A stretch of 64,000 bases of DNA from Armatimonadota bacterium (GTDB lineage: Bacteria; Armatimonadota; UBA5829; DSUL01): contig AP024674.1 of assembly GCA_025998755.1 (NCBI GenBank), positions 310,001 to 374,000 of the forward strand, in the 5' to 3' direction. The position numbers were made by a program, and so were the translations under genes. A model generated the notes under the pieces. That model was not told the origin of the DNA and ran no database searches. It worked only from the letters and a program-made list of their open reading frames with translations. Positions 1 to 11,000 of the stretch are shown piece after piece. Numbering within the stretch: position 1 is the first letter of the stretch; the number at the start of each line of letters is the position of its first letter.

Positions 1-443
1 ACCAGAGCCAGTTCGTGCAGCCGGCCGCCCCGCTCCACCCCGTGAAGGAACGTATCGTGGAACGCCCGGATAGCGGGTTCCGGACAACGCACGCCACGGT
101 GTGTCGCGATCTGCCGGAGAGAGTCCATCACGCGCGGAAGGTCCACCAGGCGGGGGCAGCGGGTGACGCACGTATTACAACCCACGCACAGCCAGATGGA
201 CCGGCTTTGCAGCACTTCATCAGCCATCCCGGCGAGCGCCATCCGCGTGACCTGGTTGGGCATCAGGTCCATCGCGAACGCAACCGGACAACCCGCCGTG
301 CATTCGCCGCATTGATAACAGGCGGACAGCTTCTGGCCACTCAGGCGTTCGACCTCGCGGCAGAAGCCCGGCTCGGTCTTTTTGCCGCCGAATCTTACCT
401 CGCCGGAGGTGGTGGCGGACTCAGCAGAGATCGCATCACCCAC
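1..443 (-). CDS. Heterodisulfide reductase subunit C-like Fe-S protein, 3' end cut by window
   Basis: The reverse strand encodes an HdrC-type electron-transfer protein. With a GTG start at 443, two classical 4Fe-4S motifs are seen: C42xxC45xxC48xxxC52-P ([12 protein letters not shown]) and C86xxC89xxC92xxxC96-P ([12 protein letters not shown]), separated by a helical linker as in HdrC. In the family such proteins pass electrons to HdrB-type cysteine-rich subunits at thiol-disulfide or quinone sites. The GTG at 443 has an AGAGGTG Shine-Dalgarno sequence eight bases upstream. An ATG at 470 is also in frame but has no visible ribosome site. The C-terminus lies outside the window, so an HdrB partner cannot be checked. 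The family call is solid, the electron acceptor unknown. Confidence 0.85.
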   Translation of the reverse strand, partial: MGDAISAESATTSGEVRFGGKKTEPGFCREVERLSGQKLSACYQCGECTAGCPVAFAMDLMPNQVTRMALAGMADEVLQSRSIWLCVGCNTCVTRCPRLVDLPRVMDSLRQIATHRGVRCPEPAIRAFHDTFLHGVERGGRLHELAL

Positions 444-807
444 GAGAAAGCACCTCTTTTGCGCTTGCATGCCGCCGTGCTACGGAGGAACGCAATACCA
501 GCGTCCCCTTTGCCGCGAAGCCCGACGGCTGTGTCCCGGGCGAAGATCGGGCGGGCGAGGTGTGCAGGCCGTCGCGGCGCGCTTTTCACCCGCTCTCACT
601 GCAATGATAGCCTTTCGCAGCCTCTCTCGAAAAGAGGACTCTGGTACTACTCTTCACGAAGAGGCCCCGCTTAGAACCAGTGCCCCATTTTCCAGACCGG
701 AAGCTCTTGACCTCGCGGCCCGCGTCCGATACTCTGAGAGAGACAGGTTGAGACCCTCTGCACGCGTGCCGCTGCCGTTGGTCTGGGCTACCGGGAGGTA
801 TACGAAC
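444..807. other. Intergenic region between divergent genes
   Basis: About 360 bases separate the HdrC-like gene (minus) from the prepilin-like gene (plus). Reading frames open here do not resemble a known protein. Promoters for both flanking genes should lie here, but no convincing -35/-10 pair was found. Short inverted repeats built on CTCTTC/GAAGAG occur near 650-665. Confidence 0.4.
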
Positions 808-1608
<801 letters not shown>

Positions 1609-1629
1609 CAAGAGCTACAATTGGAGTTA

Positions 1630-1657
1630 GGGCCCCGGCCCGAGCCGGGGCCCTTTT
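1630..1657 (+). terminator. Intrinsic terminator of the prepilin-like gene
   Basis: A perfect ten-base-pair stem GGGCCCCGGC/GCCGGGGCCC with a CCGA loop is followed by TTTT, 22 bases after the stop codon. Confidence 0.85.
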
Positions 1658-1740
1658 ACCATCGGCCAGTAGTCTGTTTCCCCCGGTGGGAACCTGTGGC
1701 CGCTGGGCTGTGGGGACTATCCTGCCAGATCCTCCTACGT

Positions 1741-1779
1741 TGGTCGAGTAGCGCGGCGCCAGCCGCGCGTATCGAGACC
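1741..1779. repeat. REP-like imperfect palindrome
   Basis: A 39-base imperfect palindrome: outer arms TGGTCGAGTA and TATCGAGACC, inner perfect arms GCGCGGC/GCCGCGC around GCCA. The arrangement (CTCGATAC arm, GC-rich core, TACTCGACC arm when read on the minus strand) resembles the short palindromic intergenic repeats of many high-GC bacteria. Only this copy is seen in the window, so repeat status is inferred from resemblance. Confidence 0.45.
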
Positions 1780-1912
1780 TTGTATTCCCAGGCGTGGTTC
1801 GACTCGTCCGCCTCCGCCGGACGGCTCAACCGACGTATCTGGCTGCGGCGCAGGGCAGCGCAAGCCGATAAAATGCTTTGCGAGTGCAGACTACGAAAGG
1901 AAACAGCATCAG

Positions 1913-2980
1913 ATGGCCAGGCAGAGCAAGGCAAGTTGCATTGGCATCCTTACATCCGGAGGCGATTGTCCCGGCCTGAACGCGGCCATCCGCGGCGTGG
2001 CCAAGGCCGCCATCGCCAACTACGGGATGCAGGTGCTGGGGATCCTGGACGGGTTCAACGGGCTGGTGGAGAACCGCGTCATCCACCTGACCGACCGCGA
2101 GCTGGTGGGGTTGTTGACCCTCGGTGGCACCATCCTGGGCACCAGCCGCAACAAGCCACACAAGATGCCGCAGCCCGATGGAACTACCCGCGATATGACC
2201 GGCGCCGCAGTGGAGACATATCGCCGTCTGAATTTGGACTGCCTGGTCTGCATCGGCGGAGGCGGTACTGCCAAGAACGCTCTCATGCTCAAGAATCTGG
2301 GGCTCAACGTCATTACCCTTCCCAAGACGATCGACAATGACGTCTGGGGGACGGACGTGACGTTTGGGTACGATTCCGCCATGAGCATCGCCACCGAGGC
2401 CATTGACCGGCTGCACACAACGGCGTCCAGCCACCAGCGCACCATTCTTGTGGATGTGATGGGCCACAACGCCGGATGGCTGGCGCTGGGAGCCAGTCTG
2501 GCTGCCGGTGCTGACGTCTGCTTGATCCCTGAGATCCCGTTCCGCTTCGAGCGCGTCGCGGAGGCCATCGAGGAGCGCCGCCAGAAGGGCAGGCGCTTCA
2601 GCCTGGTGACGGTGGCCGAAGGCGCCCGACCTGCTGTCCCGCCCGGTAAGAAGTCTGACACCCCTCCCGAGCCCGTCAACAGCGTGCAGCTTGCAGCGCA
2701 AATCGAGAAGGCGCTCCGCACGGAAACCCGCGTCACCACTCTGGGATACATTCAGCGCGGCGGTACGCCATCGCCTACGGACCGGGTGCTCGCAACGCAG
2801 CTCGGAGTTGCAGCGGCCGACCTGATCGCGGAAGGCACTTATGGCGTGATGGTGGCCGTCCGGAATGGAAAGATGGTTCCGGTGCCACTGGAAGAAGTTG
2901 CGGGCAAGAAGAAGACCATCGAGCTGGATCATCCGCTCATTCAGACCGCCCGCCGCATCGGGCTCTGCCTGGGTGACTGA
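1913..2980 (+). CDS. pfkA: 6-phosphofructokinase family enzyme
   Basis: A 355-residue phosphofructokinase: phosphorylation of fructose 6-phosphate to the 1,6-bisphosphate in glycolysis, in the cytoplasm. The N-terminal [13 protein letters not shown] (15-27), the catalytic PKTIDND (137-143, Asp141 as the base) and [10 protein letters not shown] (183-192) are seen. Two positions are atypical. Where ATP enzymes have GGDG and pyrophosphate enzymes GGDD, this one has IGGGGT (114-119), so the Mg-binding Asp is Gly. Before TIDND it has Lys138, as in PPi and some ATP enzymes, instead of the Gly of E. coli PfkA. The phosphoryl donor (ATP or PPi) cannot be settled by inspection. AAAGGA lies upstream of the ATG. 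Confidence 0.93.
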   Translation: MARQSKASCIGILTSGGDCPGLNAAIRGVAKAAIANYGMQVLGILDGFNGLVENRVIHLTDRELVGLLTLGGTILGTSRNKPHKMPQPDGTTRDMTGAAVETYRRLNLDCLVCIGGGGTAKNALMLKNLGLNVITLPKTIDNDVWGTDVTFGYDSAMSIATEAIDRLHTTASSHQRTILVDVMGHNAGWLALGASLAAGADVCLIPEIPFRFERVAEAIEERRQKGRRFSLVTVAEGARPAVPPGKKSDTPPEPVNSVQLAAQIEKALRTETRVTTLGYIQRGGTPSPTDRVLATQLGVAAADLIAEGTYGVMVAVRNGKMVPVPLEEVAGKKKTIELDHPLIQTARRIGLCLGD

Positions 2981-3372
2981 AAGCTTTCCCGGGTGTTGTC
3001 GGCCCGCCTCGGTCCTGTCATCCTGCCGGACTTGCGCAAGCCCTTCCGCTTGAGTATGGGGGCTTTCCCGCGGCCCTGAGTGAGCTTACACTACTACGAT
3101 GTTTGAGCCGTCCGTCCCCGGGCGGACGAGTCGAAACCCCGGCTTGCACTGCTTGGTTCGTTGAGCGCGGCTGATGGCGCGCTGCTCGACCAGCGTAAGA
3201 CAAGAGATGGCTTCCGGAGGTGGGGCAGCGGCATCATCGCCTTTGATGCCCGCGGCTCATTCCAGGGTATCTGAATAATGAGAGACTGCCTGACGAAGTG
3301 TTCCGGCGACCTGGCAGGCGAACCTTGCCGGCTCGCCGGCCGTCTAATGGTGGGAGAGGAACTCTGGCACCG
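2981..3372. other. Intergenic region without a supported gene
   Basis: About 390 bases. One hairpin, CGTCCG(3109-3114)/CGGACG(3123-3128), could end pfkA transcription although it lacks a T-run. Small open frames on both strands show no homology I recognise. The promoter of the following gene should be near its right end. Confidence 0.4.
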
Positions 3373-5343
3373 ATGAAGCGCAAGGGAATGCCAAGGGGGT
3401 TGATGATATTCGTGACCGCCGTGGCCGTGGCTGCGGCGGCGCCTGCGCTTGCCTCGATGGGCCTCGCGCCCGCCGCGCCGACTCCTTTTGGTGCCCCTTC
3501 CACACTGAGCGCCGCGTCTTCGTCGGACCTCCCGCTGGGCTATGTGCGGGACGTGATCCAGGGCAACCGGACTCGCGGGCCGTACATGCTCTCCTGGAAA
3601 GGCATCCCGGCTAACCGGGAGTCCGTCATCATTGATGGCCGGCGGGCGTTGCGCGGCGTCGACTACCAGGTGGATCCGGCCAAGGGGCAGATCGCCTTCA
3701 CTTCGCCTCTTTCTCAGACCAGCCTTGCAATGGTGGAGTATCCTCTGGACCCGGCAACGTCCGTGCGGAACGAGGCCACGTTCACGGTTCCTTTGGAGCT
3801 GGATCTCTATTCTTCAGGCAACAGCAGCCTGAAGCTCACCACGGTATACACTCAGAAGGGCAGCGCCGATGCGGCGCGGAGCGATTCGCTGCTTGGACTC
3901 AGCGGTTCGACATCGCTTTCGCCCACCACGAAGATTGAGACTGCTCTTCTCCTGAAACCGGATTCCGAAGGAGGCTCGTCGAGTCTGGGTGACCGCGCAG
4001 GCGGCAGGGTGGGGTTGACTACCACGCTGGCCCCGGGACTGAGCCTGAGCGGCGCCTATGCGACGGCCGGACATCAGATGGCCGCCGGGAAAGACCGCGG
4101 GATCGCGGCCGGTCGCTCCGTTCAGGATCTGGTTCTAGCCTGGAAACCCCAGGGGAGCCGTCTGGCGGTGGATTCTGCATATCAGCGCGTGGATCTGGAC
4201 AACCGCGCGGGAGGCGGTGAAACCACGTCTCTCAGACACAGTCTGGGGTATGATTTGTCAAAGGATACGCGCTTAACCTATACTCGCCTTGACACGCAAA
4301 AGGGCGCGGCCGGAGGTAGCTCGCGCTCCATCACGGATACACTCCAGCTCGCTGGCAAATTGGGAGACAGGACCTCCGCGAAGTTCACCTGGACGGGTGC
4401 CGAGGACAACGGTTCGGTGTTGCGGACGCAGCATCTGGCCGTCAACTCGGCGTTGCTGACGGGCGTGGCCGTGGATGCCAGCTACCGGGTTGCCGAGTCA
4501 TCCCGGGAGGGGCAGGCCACCGCTCTGGATGTGGGGGTGACGGCGGCTCCCGCCAAAAACATCGAGGTCAAAGCGGCGTTCAGCGATCGCGATAGCGCAG
4601 TCTCGGGGCCTGATACCTCCGGCTCCATCCGAGTGGCGGCGCGTCCGGCCGAGCGGCTGCAGGTCTCGGCTGGCATTGCGGATCGCCAGGCGGGGCAGAT
4701 GGGCATCCGCAGCCGTGACCTGCGCATCGAAAGTCAGCCTCTGCAGTTCCTGTCGGTTTCGGGTGGCTATTCGTTCAACGACACCGGCAATACCTCCGTT
4801 ACTGTCCGGGACATCGCGGCCACCGCCCGTCCCTGGGGCTTTGCCACTGTCGAGGGAGTCTTCAAAAACCGGGATTCCTCTTCCAGTGAGGTGAACACAT
4901 CTGCACTGGCGCTCAGCGTGGCCCCAGTGAGCTTCCTGGGGATTACCGCTAGTATGTCGCAGAATCCGGAGGACAACAAGGGGAACGTTCAGTATTTCGA
5001 TGCCCGTTCCCTGGGGGTGAAGGCGAACATCGGCATTCTGTCTCTTACGGGCGGTTATTCGTCGAAGGAAGAGTATCTGGCCGGCCGCGAATGGTGGGAG
5101 ACGCGTGTTGGCCTCGGTGTGCGGCTGGCGCGTGCCACTCATCTCACGGGCGGCTACGAGTACAGCGAGACCCAGGCCTCTCAGGGGCTTTCCAGCCGAC
5201 GCCTGGCCGTCGGACTGAGGCGGGATCTGGGTAGCGATTTCAACCTGCTTGTTTCAGGCTCGCGGACGGATGTGGAGCAGTCCAGCTTGCCGGGGACCGA
5301 TCGCCGATACGAGGCGGAGGTCCGGCTTGGCGTAAGGTTCTGA
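3373..5343 (+). CDS. Secreted outer-membrane beta-barrel-like protein
   Basis: A 656-residue protein with a signal peptide (MKRKGMPRGLMIFVTAVAVA, Ala-rich cleavage region near 27-30). Residues about 50-135 form a small beta domain with the pattern VIIDGRRALRGVDYQVD followed by GQIAFTSPL, seen ahead of barrels in surface proteins of several phyla. The remainder is a long series of alternating hydrophobic/polar strands separated by Asp/Gly/Ser turns and ends in RLGVRF, a C-terminal Phe typical of beta-barrel outer-membrane proteins. No ligand or transport motif is seen. ATG at 3373 is chosen because GGGAGAGGA lies upstream and the signal peptide begins there; the frame is open further upstream. 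Function unknown; it may be a porin or adhesin-like barrel. Confidence 0.75.
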   Translation: MKRKGMPRGLMIFVTAVAVAAAAPALASMGLAPAAPTPFGAPSTLSAASSSDLPLGYVRDVIQGNRTRGPYMLSWKGIPANRESVIIDGRRALRGVDYQVDPAKGQIAFTSPLSQTSLAMVEYPLDPATSVRNEATFTVPLELDLYSSGNSSLKLTTVYTQKGSADAARSDSLLGLSGSTSLSPTTKIETALLLKPDSEGGSSSLGDRAGGRVGLTTTLAPGLSLSGAYATAGHQMAAGKDRGIAAGRSVQDLVLAWKPQGSRLAVDSAYQRVDLDNRAGGGETTSLRHSLGYDLSKDTRLTYTRLDTQKGAAGGSSRSITDTLQLAGKLGDRTSAKFTWTGAEDNGSVLRTQHLAVNSALLTGVAVDASYRVAESSREGQATALDVGVTAAPAKNIEVKAAFSDRDSAVSGPDTSGSIRVAARPAERLQVSAGIADRQAGQMGIRSRDLRIESQPLQFLSVSGGYSFNDTGNTSVTVRDIAATARPWGFATVEGVFKNRDSSSSEVNTSALALSVAPVSFLGITASMSQNPEDNKGNVQYFDARSLGVKANIGILSLTGGYSSKEEYLAGREWWETRVGLGVRLARATHLTGGYEYSETQASQGLSSRRLAVGLRRDLGSDFNLLVSGSRTDVEQSSLPGTDRRYEAEVRLGVRF

Positions 5344-5404
5344 CTCCCTTCCCCGGACGGGGGCATTGCGTTAGCTGTCACGTGGCCGCTATCATGGGGC
5401 GGAA

Positions 5405-6664
5405 ATGCCGGTCTATTCCTCCTCGCCTGACGTGCCAGACGCTCTCCACGCCGTCGTCCCCGACGTCCGGACCCTGTTAGACGCCGTGGGGTGCAGCCGC
5501 GCCTGCCCCGTGGGCACCGATGTCCGCGGCATGGTTGTGGCTCTCTCAGAAGGTCGGTACGCCGATGCTTACCGTTTTGCCCGCTCCCGGAACCCGTTCG
5601 CCAGCACATGCGGCCGGGTTTGCGATGCTCCCTGCCAGGCGTCCTGTCTTCGCGCCGGTCTCGATGAGCCCGTTCAGATCCGGCTACTCGAGCGCTTCGT
5701 CTGCGAGCTGTACGGTCCGGAGTCCGTTCAGCGCGCAGATTTCTCACTATCGTGTTCAGCTCTGTATGGGTTTGGAAGCCAATCCTGCACAGTTGGGCGG
5801 GTGGCGATCATCGGGGCAGGACCGGCAGGGCTTACCGCCGCGCACGACCTTACCCTGCTGGGCCACCGCTGTGAGGTCTTCGAGGGATCGGAACGGGCGG
5901 GTGGACGACTGGCCGCATTGCCGCCTCGGTTGCTGCACCCCTCTGTGCTTGATGCCGAGATCGCTGCCATTCTGAGTCTGGGGATCACTCTTCATCTTTC
6001 CAGTCAGGTGGACCCTATTGCGTGGCCTGGTCTCTTGGAGGAGGGATTCGATGCCGTCATCGTAGCGACCGGTGGGGGAGAATCTCCCTCGCCGCTGCCG
6101 GGTTTGTTCGCGGCCGGGAACCTGGTTCTGGGACCGTCGCCGTTCGTGAACACCATCGCCGATGGAAGCCGCGTGGCCCGGGAGGTTCATCGGTTCTTGA
6201 CGGGAGTGCATTTGGAGCAGCAGCACACGATCGTGCTGATTCCTGTGGAGGGGCGGGATCGTGTCCGGCGCCGGTCGCGTCCCGGCAAAGCGGCAGTGCG
6301 GCCGCCGGTAGTGGATCTCCCGGCGGCCGGTCAGGTCGAGGTATCCTTGCCTGAGGCCGATGTGGTGGCGGAGGCGGGGCGTTGCGTGGACTGTCACCGC
6401 TCGGCAGTGATAGACGGCACCATGTGCACCGCATGCGGTGTCTGTGTTGACATCTGTCCGGAGGATGCCCTCAGCCTCGTTCCGGAAAGCAAGGTAGCGT
6501 TCGCAGAAAAAGCACCCTCCGCGCGCGGCCTTTCTGTTCTCCTGAAGGATGCGGACCGGTGTACGCGATGCGGATGGTGCTCGGTGGCGTGTCCGGAAGG
6601 GGCCATCACAATGCAAGTGCTGGAGGCCGCACGCGACATTCTTACGAGAGAGATTCAGGAATGA
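5405..6664 (+). CDS. GltD-like FAD/Fe-S protein lacking the NADPH-binding domain
   Basis: A 419-residue fusion. Residues 25-100 match the N-terminal Fe-S domain of glutamate synthase small subunit and dihydropyrimidine dehydrogenase (C30, C34, C69, C73, C77, C81; NPFASTCGRVCDAPC). An FAD Rossmann motif follows (GAGPAGLTAAHDL, 137-149; GGRL) and the flavin-closing motif GLFAAGNLVLGP (233-244). In GltD about 120 residues of NADPH domain separate VIVATG from this last motif; here only about a dozen remain. The C-terminus carries two bacterial-ferredoxin clusters (C340xxC343xxC346xxxC350 and C386xxC389xxC392xxxC396), plus a CxxC at 327. It probably relays electrons between Fe-S clusters and FAD without NAD(P)H. 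The next gene overlaps by ATGA, implying coupled translation. The partner is unknown. Confidence 0.8.
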   Translation: MPVYSSSPDVPDALHAVVPDVRTLLDAVGCSRACPVGTDVRGMVVALSEGRYADAYRFARSRNPFASTCGRVCDAPCQASCLRAGLDEPVQIRLLERFVCELYGPESVQRADFSLSCSALYGFGSQSCTVGRVAIIGAGPAGLTAAHDLTLLGHRCEVFEGSERAGGRLAALPPRLLHPSVLDAEIAAILSLGITLHLSSQVDPIAWPGLLEEGFDAVIVATGGGESPSPLPGLFAAGNLVLGPSPFVNTIADGSRVAREVHRFLTGVHLEQQHTIVLIPVEGRDRVRRRSRPGKAAVRPPVVDLPAAGQVEVSLPEADVVAEAGRCVDCHRSAVIDGTMCTACGVCVDICPEDALSLVPESKVAFAEKAPSARGLSVLLKDADRCTRCGWCSVACPEGAITMQVLEAARDILTREIQE

Positions 6665-7014
6665 GTCGGCAGGTTCGCCTGCATGCGGTTGCTGCCGGCA
6701 GAGCCCGCGCCGCCCGGCTGGTGCTTCCCGGAGACCGGCGTAGACGGCTGCGCTGGAAACTGGCGACTCAGGGTTGTGTGATCATCGCGCTGGCATTGGC
6801 GCTGAAGGTGGGGGAGAAGGGGCTCCCGTGGGACCGGGTGGCATCAGCCGCTGCGGCGCTTGCAGCACTGACTGTGTGGGCGGCAATCAACGTGGTTACG
6901 GCAACGCCGTGCCCGACGGGGCTGCTGCTGGCGCGCTGCACTTTGTTGCGCCGGGTGATACTTATAGCTGCAGCTACCGTCGCCGCCATCGGCCTTGCGG
7001 CTCTCGGTCGATGA
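6661..7014 (+). CDS. Small membrane protein coupled to the FAD/Fe-S gene
   Basis: A 117-residue protein with a basic N-terminus and hydrophobic stretches at about 38-52, 60-78 and 92-114, so two or three membrane helices. Its ATG overlaps the TGA of the preceding gene (ATGA), so it is likely co-translated with it and might anchor or interact with the redox protein at the membrane; that is inference. A CP pair lies between the second and third segments (TATPCPTG), but no metal-binding motif is evident. I do not recognise the family. Confidence 0.65.
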   Translation: MSRQVRLHAVAAGRARAARLVLPGDRRRRLRWKLATQGCVIIALALALKVGEKGLPWDRVASAAAALAALTVWAAINVVTATPCPTGLLLARCTLLRRVILIAAATVAAIGLAALGR

Positions 7015-7039
7015 TGGACCCCGCAGGGAGCTGGCGGAA

Positions 7040-8095
7040 ATGACAGGAATGACCAGACGCCAGGTGCTCCGAGCTGTTCCCGGGGCGATGACTCTCGCCT
7101 TGCTTCCCGCTCCCTCTGCCCGGCCGGAGCAAGTACGACCAATGCTGCGGGGTACTCTGTGGTGGTATGACCCCGACATCTCCGGTGCGATGGGGCCGGA
7201 TGGTTGGCGCAAGGAGCTGGCCGAGCAAAAGGCCATCGGATTCGACCTGCTCTGGTTGCTGAATGCGCACGCCGGCCTGCCGGAAGCGGGCGGGCGCTTG
7301 CGGGAGCTGATTGCGCTCTGCGAGAGGCAGAGCTTCTCGCTTATCGTCTCCGTCGCAATGACCCCGATGTGGTACGGGCGTCTGGACCTGGACGAAGAGA
7401 AGCGAGTTGTCGAAGAATCCGTCAGAATGCTGGTTCCCTTCCTGCAGGACAGCCCTGCGTTCTTTGGCTGGTACGTTCCGCACGAAATCTACTTCTGGAC
7501 CGGTGCGGCCCACGCATACATTCGGGATCTGTACCGGTTCTCCGCGGATGCGTGCCGCCGTGCCATTCCGGGGAAGCCGGTGATCCTGTCGCCGTTCTTC
7601 ATACTGGACCGGACGAAGACTTTTGGTGACTTTTACGTGCCTTTGCCTTCGGAATACGGCGACTACTGGGCCCGTCTCATCCGTGATGCTTCCCTGGACA
7701 TCATCATGCTGCAGGATAGCGGGGAACATTTCTCCTGGGTCACCAACGGCCAGCGCCAACCATATTTCGCGGCCATGAAACAGGCGTGCGACGCATCCGG
7801 AGCACGCCTGTGGGGCAACGTGGAGTGCGCAGAGATGCACTTCACCTCTCTCCGGGAATATGTCCGGGTGAACGGCAGGGTGCACCACGGGGCGGCCCGG
7901 GAAAAGCGCTGGCGGCCTGTTCCTCTGCAGCGCCTGATCTCGAAAACGGAGCTTGCGGCCTCGTGGTGCGAGAAGCTGGTCACGTGGGGATACCAGGAGT
8001 TCTGTCGCCCCGCCTCAGGACCCGCCGGGCTCCAGTGGTATGACGAGTATCGCCGCTACGTCAGGTTGGCGCACAGCGGCGTCTACTGGCCGTAG
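7040..8095 (+). CDS. Tat-exported TIM-barrel-like protein (DUF4434-like)
   Basis: A 351-residue protein. The N-terminus (MTGMTRRQVLRAVPGAMTLA) looks like a twin-arginine leader, although the residues after RR are not perfect. The mature part has the alternating pattern of a TIM barrel with glycoside-hydrolase flavour: LWWYD, FDLLWLLNAH, FGWYVPHEIYFW with a possible catalytic Glu, SPFF, IIMLQDS, LWGNVECAEM. This resembles DUF4434-type proteins, which are predicted carbohydrate-active. ATG at 7040 follows GCAGGGAG by about nine bases and lies 25 bases after the previous stop. The gene ends inside the tail of the convergent subtilase gene (13-base overlap). The substrate is unknown. Confidence 0.7.
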   Translation: MTGMTRRQVLRAVPGAMTLALLPAPSARPEQVRPMLRGTLWWYDPDISGAMGPDGWRKELAEQKAIGFDLLWLLNAHAGLPEAGGRLRELIALCERQSFSLIVSVAMTPMWYGRLDLDEEKRVVEESVRMLVPFLQDSPAFFGWYVPHEIYFWTGAAHAYIRDLYRFSADACRRAIPGKPVILSPFFILDRTKTFGDFYVPLPSEYGDYWARLIRDASLDIIMLQDSGEHFSWVTNGQRQPYFAAMKQACDASGARLWGNVECAEMHFTSLREYVRVNGRVHHGAAREKRWRPVPLQRLISKTELAASWCEKLVTWGYQEFCRPASGPAGLQWYDEYRRYVRLAHSGVYWP

Positions 8096-11000
8096 CCGAA
8101 GATCACGTCGTCCCACCAAGCGGGCTGGGCGGCCAACACGTGCTGGTTCCCCAGGATGATCCGGGAGACCGCCACACCGGACTTCCTGCGTCCCCTTGCA
8201 ACCTCCACGTCATTGATGAGGAACCGCACGTCGTCCGCCCCTCCGGTGTAAGGGTTGAGCCGGATGGTCAGTTTCACCCAACCCACGCTCCTCGGCACGT
8301 TGGTGACCGACCAGCCGTCCTTCTCGGTGAACACGCAGTACAGATTCGGCGACATCGGGGTGTGGATACCGATGGCGAAACCGTCGAACAGTTCCCCACT
8401 TGCTCCGCGGAGCTGTAGAAGCTGGGATTGCGGGGCACCACCGGCGTCGTATAACCAGGCGGACAGGCCAACGTTCGCCGAGTAACGCTGGCCAAGATCG
8501 TGTTCGCTGCTCTCGCGGGCATCATCACGCGACAGAAACGCGAACTGGCCGGATCGCGCGCGCGAGTTGTTGCGCATCATCGGGAAGCATCCAGTGCAGG
8601 CGCTCCAGGCGCCACTGTCGCTCTCGAAATCATCCGAGAAGACGATCTCCGGAGCCTGCACTATCACAATGTCTTCGGCTGTCCGCGCGTAGATGATGCG
8701 CGCCTCACCCGCACCGGCGTCCTTGCACCCGGCGATGCCGGTCACGCTGACCACGCTACCCGCCTCCGGCGCAGCCACCCCGGGCGGCAGCGACACCCGT
8801 ATTCCGCGGATCCCGCTGCCGTCAATCACCTCGGAGCCGTCGGACAGGTAGAAATATCCCACACCCGCCTTGGTCACCCGGCCGGTGACGCAGACCAGAA
8901 GCCCCAGGTTCAGGACGCCCGGAGAGTTCGGGAATCCCGCACCGAACAGTCCAGGCTGGTGTCCCCCGATGCGTCCCGCGGGCATGTGCAGCGCCCTGGG
9001 CACTTTCTCGCCCCGCCGGACCACGAAGATCTGTGGTGAGGTCACAACCCGCTCACAGTTGATGCGATCCAGATAGCCTTTGACGCTCACCACATCGCCT
9101 ACACTCAGCCCTGTGGCTCCGTAGAGCGCAATTCCCGCCGAAGCATCAGGCTCCTGGATGTAGGCCCGGTCCTCCAGCACCGCGGTGACCACCTTGTTCC
9201 AGAATTCCACCGGTAGCCCATCCATCTGCTGCTGGGCCTCGCCAATGCGTATTGGTGGTATGGAGGGGATGTAAACCGTGGTGCAGTTGAAGTCCACAAT
9301 CGGCGCCGGAGCATCCGCTGAGAAATAGACCTGGTTTCCCAGCGTTACCTTGAAGGAAAGGATGTCGCCCGTGTCATACTTGGCGCGGTCGCAGACCCGC
9401 AAATACCACCGATAGTTCTGCGAGGGTGGGAAGTAGGGCGCTCCCTCATCCGCCTCCACGGAGAGCGCAATGACTGAGGAGCTCCCTCCCTGCCGGTTCC
9501 AGACGGTCTGGCTCCAGACAGGGTTCTCCGGATCCCCGATCCCAAGTGTCACCTCCAGGTCGCCCACATAGCTGTGCGCGATCTGTATCTCGGCGACGGG
9601 AGGTTCCGGCACGGCCACGAAGTTCTGCGCCTGCACCAGTTGACCCGGTTCGGGGGCAACCTTGCGCACCGTTGGCTTCAGCAAGTAGCCAGGGTAGCTG
9701 GCAGTGAGCTGAGTGGCCAGTGGTTCCAATCCCTGCAGGGCAAAATAGCCGGAGGCGGCAGAGGTGGCCTCATTCCCGCCCCGGGATTCCCTGACGATCG
9801 CTCCTTGCAGCGGAGCGCCGGGGACTATGGCCTCGAAACGGTCCGCCCTCCAGCCGTAATAGGCGCGAGTTGCGTCTGCTGTCAGCACGATGCGAACCGA
9901 GTCCCCGTCCACCCACGGTGTCCAGAACGCTTGCCGGGGACCGCTGTATACAGCCACCACGGTGCCGCTCTGGGAGACGATGGAGATGAAATCAAAGTCC
10001 AGTTCCGTGTCCATCTCCGCGATGCGGACCCGCATCCGCACCGTCCCGGGCGGTCCATGGATGGTTACCGTGTGGGTGGTGTTGTTCTCATACGGATGCG
10101 GCGACTCCCAGAGGCCATTCACGCTCTGCGCCGATCCGAACGTGACCTGGCCGGAGACGGCGGCGACCGGAGCAGTTCCTGTGAAGTCTAGGTTCGCTTG
10201 CCCGGTCTGCCCGACGGTCACCAGATGGTTTTGAGGGGAGAATGTCCATCCGCTCCGTGTGGCGGAGACGGTGTATTCGCCGGGCGGAACATTGATAATG
10301 TAGCGGCCCAGTTCATCCGTCTGACCCGTGAAGACGTCCACGGGGGAAGTCGCTGTAACAACCGCGCCCGGCACCGGGCTACCGCTCTGGCTTCTCACCG
10401 TACCCGCGACATATCCCCGGGGCAGGCTCCCTTCCACCACCAGGGCGAACGGTTGCGGACCCTGCGGCACGTTGAAGGCCGAAACCGTGATGATGTAGTC
10501 TCCGGGCGCGGGGGAGGGTATGTCCACCCCCTCGACGTTATTGATACGGTCCAACTGACCGTTTCCCGGGTAGATGGCTCCGCCGGGAGCCCGCACGGCC
10601 AGATCCAGGTCGTTCACCAGGGCTCGGGAGGCCGCTGCGTCGCCGGGGTAGTCCGTCCAGGCCAGCACCACGCGCAAAGGGACAGCCGGATTCAACACAC
10701 GAACCGTGTAGCTCCGTATCTGCCCGGTGGTCAGCCCCGTCGGATCATCCACCTCGAACCGGGCCACAGGCGGGTCTGGAACTATGGCAGCCTTCAGGTC
10801 CAGCCGTCCCCAGCCTTGGCCATTGTCCGGACGGGGGAAAATCTCCTGAAATGCGCCCGTGCCGTACTGCCCCGGAGCAATGTCCTTCGCGCTGCAGAGC
10901 AGAGTGGCTTTGACCAGCGCCGCGGATGGCTCCGCCCCGCGAACCTGCAGGTAATGTTGCCGCACAAGCGCAGCCGCTCCGGCAACCATCGGAGCGGACA

